Shown here: in pieces, positions 15,720 through 24,110 of the stretch | Position numbering within the stretch: the stretch's first letter is position 1 | How the letters are laid out: each line of letters begins with the position of its first letter | DNA from: Acetobacteraceae bacterium | GTDB lineage: Bacteria; Pseudomonadota; Alphaproteobacteria; Acetobacterales; Acetobacteraceae | NCBI GenBank assembly: GCA_024280945.1 | Contig: JAMXLO010000152.1 | Coordinates: 1 to 48,707 of the forward strand | DNA length: 48,707 nt | Direction of reading: 5' to 3' | Notes under the pieces: generated by a model | The model's database searches: none | Told to the model about the DNA's origin: nothing | Seen by the model: only the letters and a program-made list of their open reading frames with translations | Program-made: the position numbers and the translations under genes

Positions 15720-17105
15720 ATGACCGTCGCCCGCAGTACCAGGCATTATGCGGTGTTTGCTGCCAACGGCGAGTTGGCCAGAAAGCATGCGACGGGCTCG
15801 TCGGAATACGCTGAGGCCTCAAAGGAGCATTTCACACAGGGCCTTGCCGGGTTACCGACACCGCCTTCTATCCGTGTGCGATCGCACCCGTCGCACGACT
15901 GGGAACTTGTTCTAGAGGATGGGGGCCGCGGGCACCGTCATGCAGGCGACACGGTTTGTGCCGTCGACCTGGAGGCTTCTGAAGGTCACGCGATGTCGCA
16001 CGAACTGATGGGCGCGTGTCACGCGAGTATGGCGCGCCATCTAGCGGACTATCGCGAGTTCGGCGCCGACGTTCGCGTCTCCTTTGCCGACTACTGGAGT
16101 CCTGCCGAAGCGACGGATCCCCTATTCGGTGACCGGACCGGTGCGTCGCGTTTGATGGCGATCGATCGCCTGATGACGCTGCAGCGCTCGCCTGGTGAGG
16201 GGGTGAACGTTGTCATCGTCGATCAGGGTGTAGACAAGGAACTCGTCCGGCGCCTCGGTGGGCGCTTCGGCGGTGGCTGGACGCGCCGTGATGCACCGAG
16301 GCCCGGCATGACGAGGGGCGGCCATGGCGCCATGCTGGTCAGAAACGTGCTGTCGGTCGCACAAAAGGCGACAATCTTCGACTGCCCGCTGGTGCCGAAT
16401 GAGGTTGGCGATATCCGCGCATTCTTGTCCCGGATTCACGCCGCCTATCTGCATGCTTTGGGTGGCATCGCCCACCTGCGCCAGACGGACCCCGCGAAAT
16501 GGGATGGGCCATGGGTCTTCCTCAACGCCTGGGCGACCTTCGACCGCGGCAGGGAATCCCCCGCCGGCGACTACACCAACAATCCGAACCACCCATTCAA
16601 TCGGGTGATCGAGCGTACCGTCGACAGCGGCTTCGATGTGGTGTTCGCCGCGGGCAACTGCGGCCAGTTCGATCCCGACGTGGAATGTGGCTCGTGCGAC
16701 CAAGGTCCTGGACACAGCATCCTGGGGGCGAACTCGCATCCCAGGGTGCTGTCTGTTGGAGCCGTCCGCGCTGACGGACTATGGCTTGGCTACTCGTCAC
16801 AGGGCCCGGGTCAACCGAGGCTTAGCCGCTACAAGCCTGACCTGTGTGCCGCCAGCCAGTTCCGCGAGGTGGAAGATGCCTACACCAGCAACACCGGGAC
16901 ATCGGCGGCGTCCGCGCTTGCAGCCGGCGTCGTGGCGGCGCTGCGCACCCGGTGGGATGCAAGCGTGTTTTCGCCCGATGAGCTGAGGATGCTCCTGACC
17001 CTGACCGCGCGGCGAGACGCGGGCCGAGAGTGGAACAGCCGGCTCGGCAATGGGATCCTGAATGCGGCCGCCGCGTATGATGAGGCCGCACGCCGCAAGC
17101 CCTAA
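15720..17105 (+). CDS. Subtilisin-like serine protease (S8 family) without signal peptide
   Basis: The 461-aa protein carries the subtilase catalytic residues Asp168 in VVIVDQGVD, His202 in GGHGAML, Asn313 in AAGNCG and Ser395 in NTGTSAAS. About 160 residues precede the catalytic core, and no signal peptide is seen, so it probably acts inside the cell or leaves by another route. The core holds insertions with a Cys pair region CGSC (323-326). GAGGT lies just before ATG 15720. It is divergent from the PAP2/NQ gene, with a palindrome in the shared gap. Target proteins are unknown. Confidence 0.82.
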   Translation: MTVARSTRHYAVFAANGELARKHATGSSEYAEASKEHFTQGLAGLPTPPSIRVRSHPSHDWELVLEDGGRGHRHAGDTVCAVDLEASEGHAMSHELMGACHASMARHLADYREFGADVRVSFADYWSPAEATDPLFGDRTGASRLMAIDRLMTLQRSPGEGVNVVIVDQGVDKELVRRLGGRFGGGWTRRDAPRPGMTRGGHGAMLVRNVLSVAQKATIFDCPLVPNEVGDIRAFLSRIHAAYLHALGGIAHLRQTDPAKWDGPWVFLNAWATFDRGRESPAGDYTNNPNHPFNRVIERTVDSGFDVVFAAGNCGQFDPDVECGSCDQGPGHSILGANSHPRVLSVGAVRADGLWLGYSSQGPGQPRLSRYKPDLCAASQFREVEDAYTSNTGTSAASALAAGVVAALRTRWDASVFSPDELRMLLTLTARRDAGREWNSRLGNGILNAAAAYDEAARRKP

Positions 17106-17191
17106 TCGCTGGTTGCGACGCCAGGCCCCTTCGCCTAGGTTTTCGGCCTTAGTAACGCGTGGGGCCGCGCATCCAGGCGCGTCGGTCGGAC

Positions 17192-18940
17192 ATGGAACGC
17201 AGGCTGGCTGCCGTACTCGTGACCGATGTAGCCGGCTACACCCGGTTGACGGAAGCGTACGAGTTTGAAACCCACGCTCGGTTGATGCAGTTGCGACGGG
17301 AACTCGTCGATCCGGCGATCTCTGGTCACCGTGGCCACATCGTCAAGAGGACCGGAGACGGTCTGATTGTAATTTTCAGCAGCGTCAATGATGCGGTGGA
17401 GTGCGCTGTCGGCATGCAGCAAGCCATCCAGCGCGAAGAGGCATTGCGACCGGTTGATCAGCGGATTCGCTTCCGCATGGGCATCAACGTTGGCGACGTG
17501 GTCGTGGAAGCAGAGGACGTCTACGGGAACGGCGTCAACGTGGCCGCTCGGTTACAGGACCTTGCAGAACCCGGGGGACTGATGATCTCGGGCGCGGTGC
17601 GCGAGGAGGTCGGAACCAATCTGGAATTGCCAACTGTCGATCTAGGCAATCTTGCTCTCAAGAACATCCAGACCCCAGTGCGCGCTTTCAGAGTGATCAC
17701 CAACGGCGACCCGGGCGGCCCGCGCCTTGTACGCAGCTCTCTGCGGCGACAGCCCTCGATAGCGGTCCTGCCATTCCGAACGCTGGACCCTGATCCGGAG
17801 CAATCCTACTTTGGCGATGGCCTGGTTGAGGACATCGTGGGAGCGCTCGCGGGGCTAAAGGATCTGCTGGTGATCTCGCGCAGCTCCACGCTGGTCTATC
17901 GCGGCAGGGAAGTCGAAGTTCGACGTGTCGGCAGTGATCTTGACGTCCGATACGTGCTGTCGGGCAGCGTCCGTCGCAGGGGTTCGCGACTGCGGATCGC
18001 AGCCGAGCTTGCGGACACCGAGACCGGGCTCGTCCAATGGGCGCAAACCTTCAGCTTCGAAACCGAGGATCTGTTCGATATCCAGGACCGCATCGTGGTG
18101 GAGATCGTTGGCGTTGTCGCGCCGCGTGTGCGAGAAGTGGAGATTCAGCAGGCGTTTCTCAAGCGCCCGGAGAGCATGGATGCTTATGATTATTTCCTGC
18201 AGGCGCTGGCGCTGCTCTGGCGTCTGGACGAGAGTGAGTTCTCCCGGGCTGGAGCCCTGGTACAGCGGGCGATTGCTCTCGACGACAGCTATGCCACCGC
18301 CTATGCGCTGGCAGCCGAATGGCACGGCTTGCGTATCGGCCAGGGTTGGTCGCCCGACGCGAATGCAGACAGCCGTGAGTCTGTACGATTGGCCGAAGCG
18401 GCAGTAGCCCGCGACGGCAGCAACCCGTGGGCGTTGTCGCTGCTGGGGCACTACAAGTCGTACCTGTTCCGCGACTACGACGCAGCATTGTCGTTGTTCG
18501 ATCGGGCAACCACCGCCAGCCCGAGCAATTCCTGGGCGTGGGGTCGGAGTGCGCCGACCTATAGTTATATTGGCGACGGACAAAGCGCGATCGAACGTGC
18601 CGAACGGGCGCTCTCATTGTCACCGCAAGACCCACTGGCATTCTTTTATCATACGTCGCTGTGCGTCGGGCACTACACATGCGGCATGTACGAAGAGGCG
18701 GCGCAGTGGGGCGAGATCGCGATGCGCGAAAGCCCTCGGTACACCGCGGCCGCAATCCCCTTGGCTGCTGCGCTCGCCGCTTTGGGCAAAGTCGATGATT
18801 CGCGCGAAGCGGCGCGAAAGGTCCTGGAAGTCAATCCGTCCTTCCGTGCATCGGTGCACGCCGCACGATATCCATACCGCGACGCCGAGCGCAGGACGCG
18901 CCTGGAGCAGCATCTGTTGGCAGCGGGGTTGCCCGCGTAA
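17192..18940 (+). CDS. Class III adenylate/guanylate cyclase with TolB-like and TPR domains
   Basis: The 582-aa protein opens with a class III cyclase domain (residues 1-165): metal-site Asp in LVTDVAGYT, GDGLIVIF, and the DVYGNGVNVAARL dimerisation arm. Residues about 190-300 contain PSIAVLPF and the FGDGLVEDI segment typical of TolB-like domains in CadC-type regulators. From about 330 onward there are tetratricopeptide repeats. No membrane segment is evident. ATG 17192 fits the domain start; GTG 17159 is the longer option. Cyclic nucleotide output and substrate choice are inferred from the family. Confidence 0.85.
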   Translation: MERRLAAVLVTDVAGYTRLTEAYEFETHARLMQLRRELVDPAISGHRGHIVKRTGDGLIVIFSSVNDAVECAVGMQQAIQREEALRPVDQRIRFRMGINVGDVVVEAEDVYGNGVNVAARLQDLAEPGGLMISGAVREEVGTNLELPTVDLGNLALKNIQTPVRAFRVITNGDPGGPRLVRSSLRRQPSIAVLPFRTLDPDPEQSYFGDGLVEDIVGALAGLKDLLVISRSSTLVYRGREVEVRRVGSDLDVRYVLSGSVRRRGSRLRIAAELADTETGLVQWAQTFSFETEDLFDIQDRIVVEIVGVVAPRVREVEIQQAFLKRPESMDAYDYFLQALALLWRLDESEFSRAGALVQRAIALDDSYATAYALAAEWHGLRIGQGWSPDANADSRESVRLAEAAVARDGSNPWALSLLGHYKSYLFRDYDAALSLFDRATTASPSNSWAWGRSAPTYSYIGDGQSAIERAERALSLSPQDPLAFFYHTSLCVGHYTCGMYEEAAQWGEIAMRESPRYTAAAIPLAAALAALGKVDDSREAARKVLEVNPSFRASVHAARYPYRDAERRTRLEQHLLAAGLPA

Positions 18941-19077
18941 GATCAAGCAGATTCAAAAAGCCGGCTCTGCGCAGTGGCATCACTGTGTCCAGCCGGTAAG
19001 TCGATGCAGCCTCGGTTTCAATTCAAGATAGCGCAAGACACATGTTGCATGTCCTATGTTGGTAGCGCAGCAAATGC

Positions 19078-19102
19078 AAAACGGCGCCATGCTCTGGCGC
19101 CG
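19078..19102 (-). terminator. Rho-independent terminator of the NIPSNAP gene
   Basis: On the minus strand an 8-bp perfect GC-rich stem (CGGCGCCA/TGGCGCCG, 5-nt loop, 19082-19102) is followed by TTTT. It lies 56 bases beyond the NIPSNAP stop codon at 19158. The remaining intergenic DNA back to 18941 shows nothing else. Confidence 0.75.
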
Positions 19103-19157
19103 CTTATCACACAGCCATGCGGCGGCCGCCGGCATATCGACCGGCAGCCCTGCGCGG

Positions 19158-19484
19158 CTACTTCACCGCGGAAAATGACGTCGGGGCCAGGATGAAGTTC
19201 TTGACGTTGGCGACGATCGCCCCGTTCGCCTCCGTCTGAGCGCGTGCCTTGATCCACTCCGGATCGACGCCGAACGCGTTCCACTTCTTCTCCCTCTCGG
19301 CGAGCGAATCCCAGACGACAAAGTAATACAGCGTCTGGTTCGATTCACCGATGACAGTTGTCCAAAAGCCGGCCTGGCGGATCCCGTGCTTCTCCCACAG
19401 CTTCAGCGTGATCGTGTCGAAGCGCTTCAACAGGTCCGGCAGCCGGCCGGGCACGCACTCATAGATACGCAGCTCATACAGCAT
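19158..19484 (-). CDS. NIPSNAP-family protein
   Basis: The 108-aa protein has the ferredoxin-like NIPSNAP fold with the typical start MLYELRIYE and a central WDSLAEREKKWNAF segment. ATG 19484 has a strong GGGAGGAG eight bases upstream. Small NIPSNAP proteins are dimeric, and their function is mostly unknown; some sit near oxidoreductases. It is divergent from nadA and ends at a clear terminator. Confidence 0.85.
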   Translation of the reverse strand: MLYELRIYECVPGRLPDLLKRFDTITLKLWEKHGIRQAGFWTTVIGESNQTLYYFVVWDSLAEREKKWNAFGVDPEWIKARAQTEANGAIVANVKNFILAPTSFSAVK

Positions 19485-19575
19485 GTTCTCTCCTCCCAAG
19501 CCGCTCTCAGCATGCGTCTGAGACCCGCTCAAGGCAACATGACTTCGAGATTGCCCATCCAGGGAAAGCCGACCC

Positions 19576-19634
19576 TTGACACCCTTATGCTCATCACTAG
19601 TATAAGGACATGAAATGCTCATATCGAGCATAAG
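19576..19634 (+). promoter_or_regulatory. nadAC promoter covered by two palindromic operators
   Basis: A perfect -35 TTGACA (19576-19581) is followed by TATAAG (19601-19606) at 19-bp spacing. An imperfect palindrome, CTTATGCTC to AGTATAAG (19584-19606), covers the spacer and -10. A second, ATGCTC-atatc-GAGCAT (19615-19631, extended to 19634), lies at the transcription start. They share the half-site TTATGCTC. NAD-synthesis genes in alphaproteobacteria are often repressed by NrtR/NadQ-type regulators, and this layout fits such repression; the regulator is not in the window. Confidence 0.6.
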
Positions 19635-19644
19635 GGGGTCCAGG

Positions 19645-20628
19645 ATGTCTTACGCAGACACAATCGCCCGCACTGCTCCGCTGTACGACCGCGTGAAGGC
19701 GGTTGTTCCTCCTATGGAGTGGCCGGTGTTCGCCGACGACATCGATGCCATCCTGGCGCTGAAGCGCCGGCGGAACGCGGTGATCCTCGGTCACAACTAC
19801 ATGACCCCCGAGATCTTCCACTGCGTCTCCGACATTGTCGGCGACAGCCTGGCACTGGCACGCGAGGCGATGAAAGTCGATGCCGACGTGATCGTGCTGG
19901 CCGGCGTCCACTTCATGGCTGAGACTGCCAAGCTGCTGAATCCGGCCAAGACCGTGCTCATCCCGGATTTGCGCGCCGGTTGCTCTCTGGCGGAGTCCAT
20001 CACGGCAGCCGACGTCCGGCTGCTGCGCGAGCGTTATCCTGGGGTGCCGGTGGTGACCTACGTGAACACCTCGGCCGCGGTAAAGGCGGAGTCCGATATC
20101 TGCTGCACCTCGGGCAACGCCCGGAAAGTGATCGAATCCCTGGGCTCCGATCGGGTGATCATGCTGCCGGACGAATACCTGGCGCAGAACATCGCGGCGC
20201 AGACTGGAGTGAAGATCATCACCTGGGCGGGCCACTGCGAGGTGCATGAGCGGTTCACCGCGGCGCAGATCCGCGAATTGCGTGAAGAGAATCCCGGCGT
20301 GGTGGTGCTGGCGCATCCCGAATGTCCGCCCGAAGTGGTGGCCGAGGCCGACTTCACCGGATCGACCGCCGACATGTCCGGCTATGTCGGCAAGCAGAAG
20401 CCCGCGAAGGTTGTGCTGATCACCGAGTGCTCGATGGCCGACAACGTCTCGGTGCATCACCCCGATGTCGAGTTCGTTCGACCCTGCAATCTCTGCCCGC
20501 ACATGAAGCGTATTACGCTGTCCAATATCCGGACAGCTCTGGAAGAAATGCGCCACGAGGTAACCATTGATCCAGCCGTGGCGGTGCGCGCCCGCCAGGC
20601 CGTCGAGCGCATGCTGGCAGTGCGATGA
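19645..20628 (+). CDS. nadA: Quinolinate synthase A
   Basis: The 327-aa enzyme condenses iminoaspartate with dihydroxyacetone phosphate to quinolinate, using a 4Fe-4S cluster. The likely cluster cysteines are Cys113 in RAGCSLAES, Cys198 in AGHCEVHE and Cys284 in NLCPHMK. GHNYM and CCTSGNA are family motifs. ATG 19645 is chosen because it follows AAGGGGG and the operator; ATG 19615 would place the start inside the operator. nadC follows with an ATGA overlap. No nadB gene lies between or beside them. Confidence 0.95.
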   Translation: MSYADTIARTAPLYDRVKAVVPPMEWPVFADDIDAILALKRRRNAVILGHNYMTPEIFHCVSDIVGDSLALAREAMKVDADVIVLAGVHFMAETAKLLNPAKTVLIPDLRAGCSLAESITAADVRLLRERYPGVPVVTYVNTSAAVKAESDICCTSGNARKVIESLGSDRVIMLPDEYLAQNIAAQTGVKIITWAGHCEVHERFTAAQIRELREENPGVVVLAHPECPPEVVAEADFTGSTADMSGYVGKQKPAKVVLITECSMADNVSVHHPDVEFVRPCNLCPHMKRITLSNIRTALEEMRHEVTIDPAVAVRARQAVERMLAVR

Positions 20629-21473
20629 TCCCTGCCCTTCCCGCGATCATGGTCGAACCGGCGGTGCGCGCGGCACTGCTGGAGGACCTTGGTCGTGCCG
20701 GCGACCTGACGACCGACGCCATCGTGCCGGCGAGCGTGCGAACCGAGTGCGCGCTGGTGGCGCGTCAGGCGGGCGTCGTCGCGGGGCTGGACTTTGCCAC
20801 CACTGCATTCCGCCTGATCGATCCAGCGATTGAGACGTTGGTGGAGCGGCCGGATGGCAGCCGCCTTGCGCATGGCGACCTGATCGCAGTGATACGCGGC
20901 CCGGCACGTGGGGTGCTGACGGCCGAGCGGACTGCGCTGAACTTCCTTTGCCACCTGTCCGGCGTCGCCTCGGCCACAAGGGGCATTGTCGATGCGATCG
21001 CAGGCACCAACGCGCAGGTGGTGTGCACCCGCAAGACGATGCCAGGGCTGCGTGCGGCGCAAAAATATGCCGTCCGCGTGGGCGGCGGGTCGAATCACCG
21101 GTTCGGCCTCGATGACGCGGTGCTGATCAAGGACAACCACGTGGCGATCGCCGGTGGCGTGCGCGCTGCGGTGGAACGAGCGCGTGCGGGGGTCGGTCAT
21201 CTGGTGAAGATCGAGTTGGAGGTGGACACGCTGGTGCAACTGCAGGAGGCGATGGCGCTGGGTGTGGATGCCGTGCTGCTCGACAACATGGGACTTGAGA
21301 CGCTGCGACAGGCGGTTGAGATCGTTGGCGGACGTGCGATCACCGAAGCGTCAGGACGGATCCGGCCAGACACGGCCCCGGCGATTGCAGCAACTGGCGT
21401 GGACCTGCTGTCTGTTGGCTGGCTGACGCACAGCGTGACCGTGCTGGATATCGGGCTCGATCACCGCGACTGA
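20625..21473 (+). CDS. nadC: Nicotinate-nucleotide pyrophosphorylase (carboxylating)
   Basis: The 282-aa enzyme converts quinolinate and PRPP to nicotinate mononucleotide. Recognisable motifs are [30 protein letters not shown] and the late [12 protein letters not shown] barrel end. The ATG overlaps the nadA stop by four bases, so the pair is co-translated and shares the operator-covered promoter at 19576. Confidence 0.95.
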   Translation: MIPALPAIMVEPAVRAALLEDLGRAGDLTTDAIVPASVRTECALVARQAGVVAGLDFATTAFRLIDPAIETLVERPDGSRLAHGDLIAVIRGPARGVLTAERTALNFLCHLSGVASATRGIVDAIAGTNAQVVCTRKTMPGLRAAQKYAVRVGGGSNHRFGLDDAVLIKDNHVAIAGGVRAAVERARAGVGHLVKIELEVDTLVQLQEAMALGVDAVLLDNMGLETLRQAVEIVGGRAITEASGRIRPDTAPAIAATGVDLLSVGWLTHSVTVLDIGLDHRD

Positions 21474-21496
21474 CCAATTCCAGCCGCGCAATCTAG

Positions 21497-21763
21497 TTAC
21501 GGGCAGTAGAGAAAGACTGTCTGAACACCAGGGGCCGTGTCGCGCGAGACCACGTCCGAGCTAGCGTACCAAGTATCGAGCGAACGCCAGTCAACCTTGC
21601 CGACATTCTTCGGTGCAGGGTCATGAACCTTTAGGTTCATACCGTTGATTCCGGCGATGACCCCAATGTGGGTCCGCCCGTTGACCCAGAGCGGGCCATG
21701 GTTCTGCAACCAATCGGACATGGCAGAGGGGGGTCGGGAGCATTCGGCAGTGAGACGGTTCAC
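21497..21763 (-). pseudogene. C-terminal remnant of a papain-like (C39-like) cysteine protease gene
   Basis: The 88-codon frame reads as the second half of the papain-like/AvrRpt2-type cysteine peptidase group: GPLWVNGRTHIGVIAGI with the catalytic-type His, then VHDPAPKNVG with an Asp. The N-terminal half with the nucleophilic Cys is missing, and an in-frame stop lies upstream (about 21819). The first codon is GTG with no Shine-Dalgarno. Just at its 5' end begins a fragment resembling a Tn3 transposase C-terminus, so truncation by a mobile element is likely. The family call is from motif memory and should be tested. Confidence 0.5.
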
Positions 21764-21846
21764 ACGACCGGACGCTCCGCTCGCAGCTTGACGCGCTGGG
21801 CAACGCCGCCATCATCGCCTGGAACACGATCACACTTGGGAGGAAG
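21754..21846 (+). mobile_element. Probable Tn3-family transposase C-terminal fragment
   Basis: Between a stop codon at 21751 and the ABM gene, the third forward frame encodes a short peptide containing LRSQLDALGNAAIIAWNTI. It closely resembles the QLxALGLVVNAIVLWNT block near the C-terminus of Tn3-like TnpA proteins. There is no start, no catalytic DDE part and no recognised terminal repeat, so it is a dead remnant. It overlaps the broken cysteine-protease frame on the other strand. Confidence 0.45.
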
Positions 21847-21850
21847 CACC

Positions 21851-22141
21851 ATGCCGGTCAGGCTCGTCGTCACGATCAACGCCGCACCTGGCAAGGGCGC
21901 GGAGCTTGCTCAGGCGTTCCGCTCACGCTGTGCCGAGGTCGCGCAGGAGCCGGGCTGCCAGCAGTTCGAGGTCTTCCAGAGCGTGTTGAATCCCGACAAG
22001 CTGGCACTGCTGGAGCTATGGCAGGACCAGGCGGCGCTCGATGTGCACGCCAAGGTCAACGAAACGCGGGCACCGATGCCCCCCGGGCTGCGGGCTGGGA
22101 CGGGTGAGCGCGAGGACTACCAGTACAAACGCACCAGATAG
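21851..22141 (+). CDS. Antibiotic-biosynthesis-monooxygenase (ABM) domain protein
   Basis: The 96-aa protein has the ABM/YgiN ferredoxin-like fold, with a conserved EPGCQQFEVFQS strand and LLELWQDQAALDVH. YgiN-type enzymes act on quinones without cofactors, but many ABM proteins have unknown roles. The start ATG 21851 is preceded by GGGAGGA at 21838-21844, which overlaps the transposase remnant. It seems to stand alone. Confidence 0.82.
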   Translation: MPVRLVVTINAAPGKGAELAQAFRSRCAEVAQEPGCQQFEVFQSVLNPDKLALLELWQDQAALDVHAKVNETRAPMPPGLRAGTGEREDYQYKRTR

Positions 22142-22165
22142 GGATACCAGAGTCTCCGAGCCATG

Positions 22166-22468
22166 CTAAGCGGCGTGTCGCGCGAAGCTGGAAGGGAGCG
22201 ACCGCTGGTCCAATGGCCCGTGACCGGTGGCGAGGTGGCCTGATTCGCTGGCGGCTGCGCGGAAATATTGCAGCACGAACACGCGAACCGCGCTGGTTCG
22301 CCCCCCGTCATGCCCGACACCTTCGATCTGGCGGACCAGGTGGTTGATGTCCTGCCGTTCTCGCCGACAGATCTCGGCCAGTGCTTCCCACAGTTCCGGC
22401 TCCAGGCGCATGCTGGTGCGCCCGCTGCCAGCGACGACATTCCGGTTGATCAATCGACTGCCCGGCAC
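22166..22468 (-). CDS. Ribbon-helix-helix domain protein
   Basis: The 100-aa protein contains RTSMRLEPELWEAL followed by a helix-turn-helix pair ICRRERQDINHLVRQI (residues about 17-50). This is the RHH_4 pattern of small dimeric DNA-binding proteins seen in many alphaproteobacteria. The last 35 residues are of low complexity. The start is GTG 22468. No toxin partner is adjacent, so it is more likely a housekeeping regulator than an antitoxin. Confidence 0.7.
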   Translation of the reverse strand: MPGSRLINRNVVAGSGRTSMRLEPELWEALAEICRRERQDINHLVRQIEGVGHDGGRTSAVRVFVLQYFRAAASESGHLATGHGPLDQRSLPSSFARHAA

Positions 22469-22528
22469 GGCTGCCCCCTGTGTAACTGCCGACAGAAGAC
22501 CACGTGCAGGCTAAGAAATGGTTGTCGC

Positions 22529-22993
22529 TCAGATCGGCAATGGCGCTGCCTTGAGCCGCTCCATGGAAAACCGACTGGTGACGTTGCGCAGCGGCAACGC
22601 CGCGATCAGGCGGCGGTAAAAGTCATCATAGGCAGCGATATCCGGCACCACGACGTGCATCAGGTAATCGACGTCGCCGCTCATGCGCCAGGCATCGACA
22701 ATCTCCGGCATCGAGCGCACCACCTCGGCAAAGCGCTGTAACCAGTCACTGGAATGATCTGCCGTCTCTACTGCGACGAACACGGATACCGGCAGGCCGA
22801 CCTTGACCGGATCGATGGTGGCGACCCGGCCGCGGATGACCCCCTCCTGCTCGAGCCGACGGATGCGCTTCCAGCAAGGGGTGGATGTAAGCCCGACGCG
22901 GTCCGCGATTTCGGCAAGCGAGAGTGAGGCGTCTGTCGCGAGCAGGCGCAGGATCTCGCGATCCACCCGATCCATTTCCTTGGCCGCAGTCAT
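22529..22993 (-). CDS. Lrp/AsnC-family transcriptional regulator
   Basis: The 154-aa protein has an N-terminal winged helix-turn-helix (residues 9-60, LAEIADRVGLTSTPCWKRI) and a C-terminal RAM/AsnC effector domain (residues 70-145, with MSGDVDYLMHVVV). Lrp proteins bind amino acids and form octamers. The start is ATG 22993. It lies alone between the RHH and bolA genes, and its target is unknown. Confidence 0.9.
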   Translation of the reverse strand: MTAAKEMDRVDREILRLLATDASLSLAEIADRVGLTSTPCWKRIRRLEQEGVIRGRVATIDPVKVGLPVSVFVAVETADHSSDWLQRFAEVVRSMPEIVDAWRMSGDVDYLMHVVVPDIAAYDDFYRRLIAALPLRNVTSRFSMERLKAAPLPI

Positions 22994-23061
22994 GGCTTCT
23001 TCCTCTCGCCACTCGGCTCAGCCTTAGCAGATTCTTGCAAAACTGCGACCGATGGCGGCAC

Positions 23062-23376
23062 TTAGCTGGAAGGATTTTCTCGCTCGATAGGAGCCGCCGC
23101 TTCCTCCGGCGTTCGCAGCGTCAGCGACAGCGCATGCATCCCGGCGGAGAATTCGGCTTGGAGCACCGCATGCACTGCGCGTGACCGCGCCAGGCGGCCC
23201 ATGCCACGAAAACGCCCGGAGACCAGCAGCACGTTGTAATGCGTCTCGCCACCCGGCCGCGCACCCGCGTGGCCAGCATGCCGCGCGCTATCGTCCTCGA
23301 TGCGCAACAGCGTGGGCGAAAAAGCCTGCTCAAGAACGGCCTCTAGCCTTGCAGCACGGGATTGCATTGCCGACAT
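23062..23376 (-). CDS. BolA-family protein
   Basis: The 104-aa protein has the BolA fold, with ARPGGETHYNVLLVSGRFRGMGRLARSR-like core (residues 39-66; only key parts cited) and the conserved FSAGMHALSL ending. The invariant His46 is the candidate Fe-S ligand shared with monothiol glutaredoxins. BolA proteins work in iron regulation and Fe-S trafficking. It is divergent from the J-domain gene at 23445 with a 68-bp gap. Confidence 0.88.
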   Translation of the reverse strand: MSAMQSRAARLEAVLEQAFSPTLLRIEDDSARHAGHAGARPGGETHYNVLLVSGRFRGMGRLARSRAVHAVLQAEFSAGMHALSLTLRTPEEAAAPIERENPSS

Positions 23377-23444
23377 ATCGGACGTTCTCCTGACAGCGCC
23401 AAGACCCAGTTGCCAGCGCCCAGTAAGCTGCCCATAAGGGCATC

Positions 23445-24041
23445 ATGAGCCACCGCGTCCCCAGGACCAGGGCTTTCGCTCCCGACCCAACCGCGCCGCC
23501 CGGCCGGCCGTGCGATATGCCCGGCTGCGAGCGGTTTGGCGAATACCGCGCGCCCAAGTCGCGTCGGAATCTGAAGGATTACTGGTGGTTCTGCCTCGAG
23601 CATGTTCGTGCCTACAATTCGACCTGGGACTACTACAAAGGTATGTCGCCCGGTGAGATCGAGGCGCAGCTTCGCGCCGATACTGCGTGGCAGCGTCCCT
23701 CGTGGCCGCTTGGCCGGCTCGGCCGTGCCGCCGCCTGGGATGAGGAGTTGTTGCGCGATCCGTTGCATCTTCTTGCCGCCGGCCGCGTAAAGCGCGGATC
23801 GGCGCAGTCGCCACAGCAGACACCGCCCGAACTGCGGGAGCCGTTGGCGACGTTGGGGCTGAGCTGGCCCACGACGTTGGAAGCGGTAAAGACCCGCTAC
23901 AAGGAACTGGCGAAGCGACACCATCCTGACGCCAACGGTGGCGATCGCGACGCCGAAGAGCGACTCAAGACGATTAACCTGGCTTACGCCGCAATTCGCT
24001 CGCGCCTGATGCCGGCGCCCAGCGTGGCGGCGGCGGGCTAG
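23445..24041 (+). CDS. J-domain co-chaperone with N-terminal Cys-rich part
   Basis: The 198-aa protein carries a C-terminal J domain (about residues 138-190) with the HPD tripeptide in KRHHPDANGG, which stimulates DnaK ATPase. The N-terminal half has CDMPGCERFGEY and WFCLEH, a possible metal-binding set, and WDYYKGMS. This J-protein is regularly found beside bolA and cobS in alphaproteobacteria, as here. ATG 23445 is the first start. Confidence 0.85.
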   Translation: MSHRVPRTRAFAPDPTAPPGRPCDMPGCERFGEYRAPKSRRNLKDYWWFCLEHVRAYNSTWDYYKGMSPGEIEAQLRADTAWQRPSWPLGRLGRAAAWDEELLRDPLHLLAAGRVKRGSAQSPQQTPPELREPLATLGLSWPTTLEAVKTRYKELAKRHHPDANGGDRDAEERLKTINLAYAAIRSRLMPAPSVAAAG

Positions 24042-24110
24042 CCGGCGCTCTTGCGCCAGCGTGAGCCGAAGTTAGACTTTTCAACGATCCAAACAGGAAC
24101 CGACCAGCCG

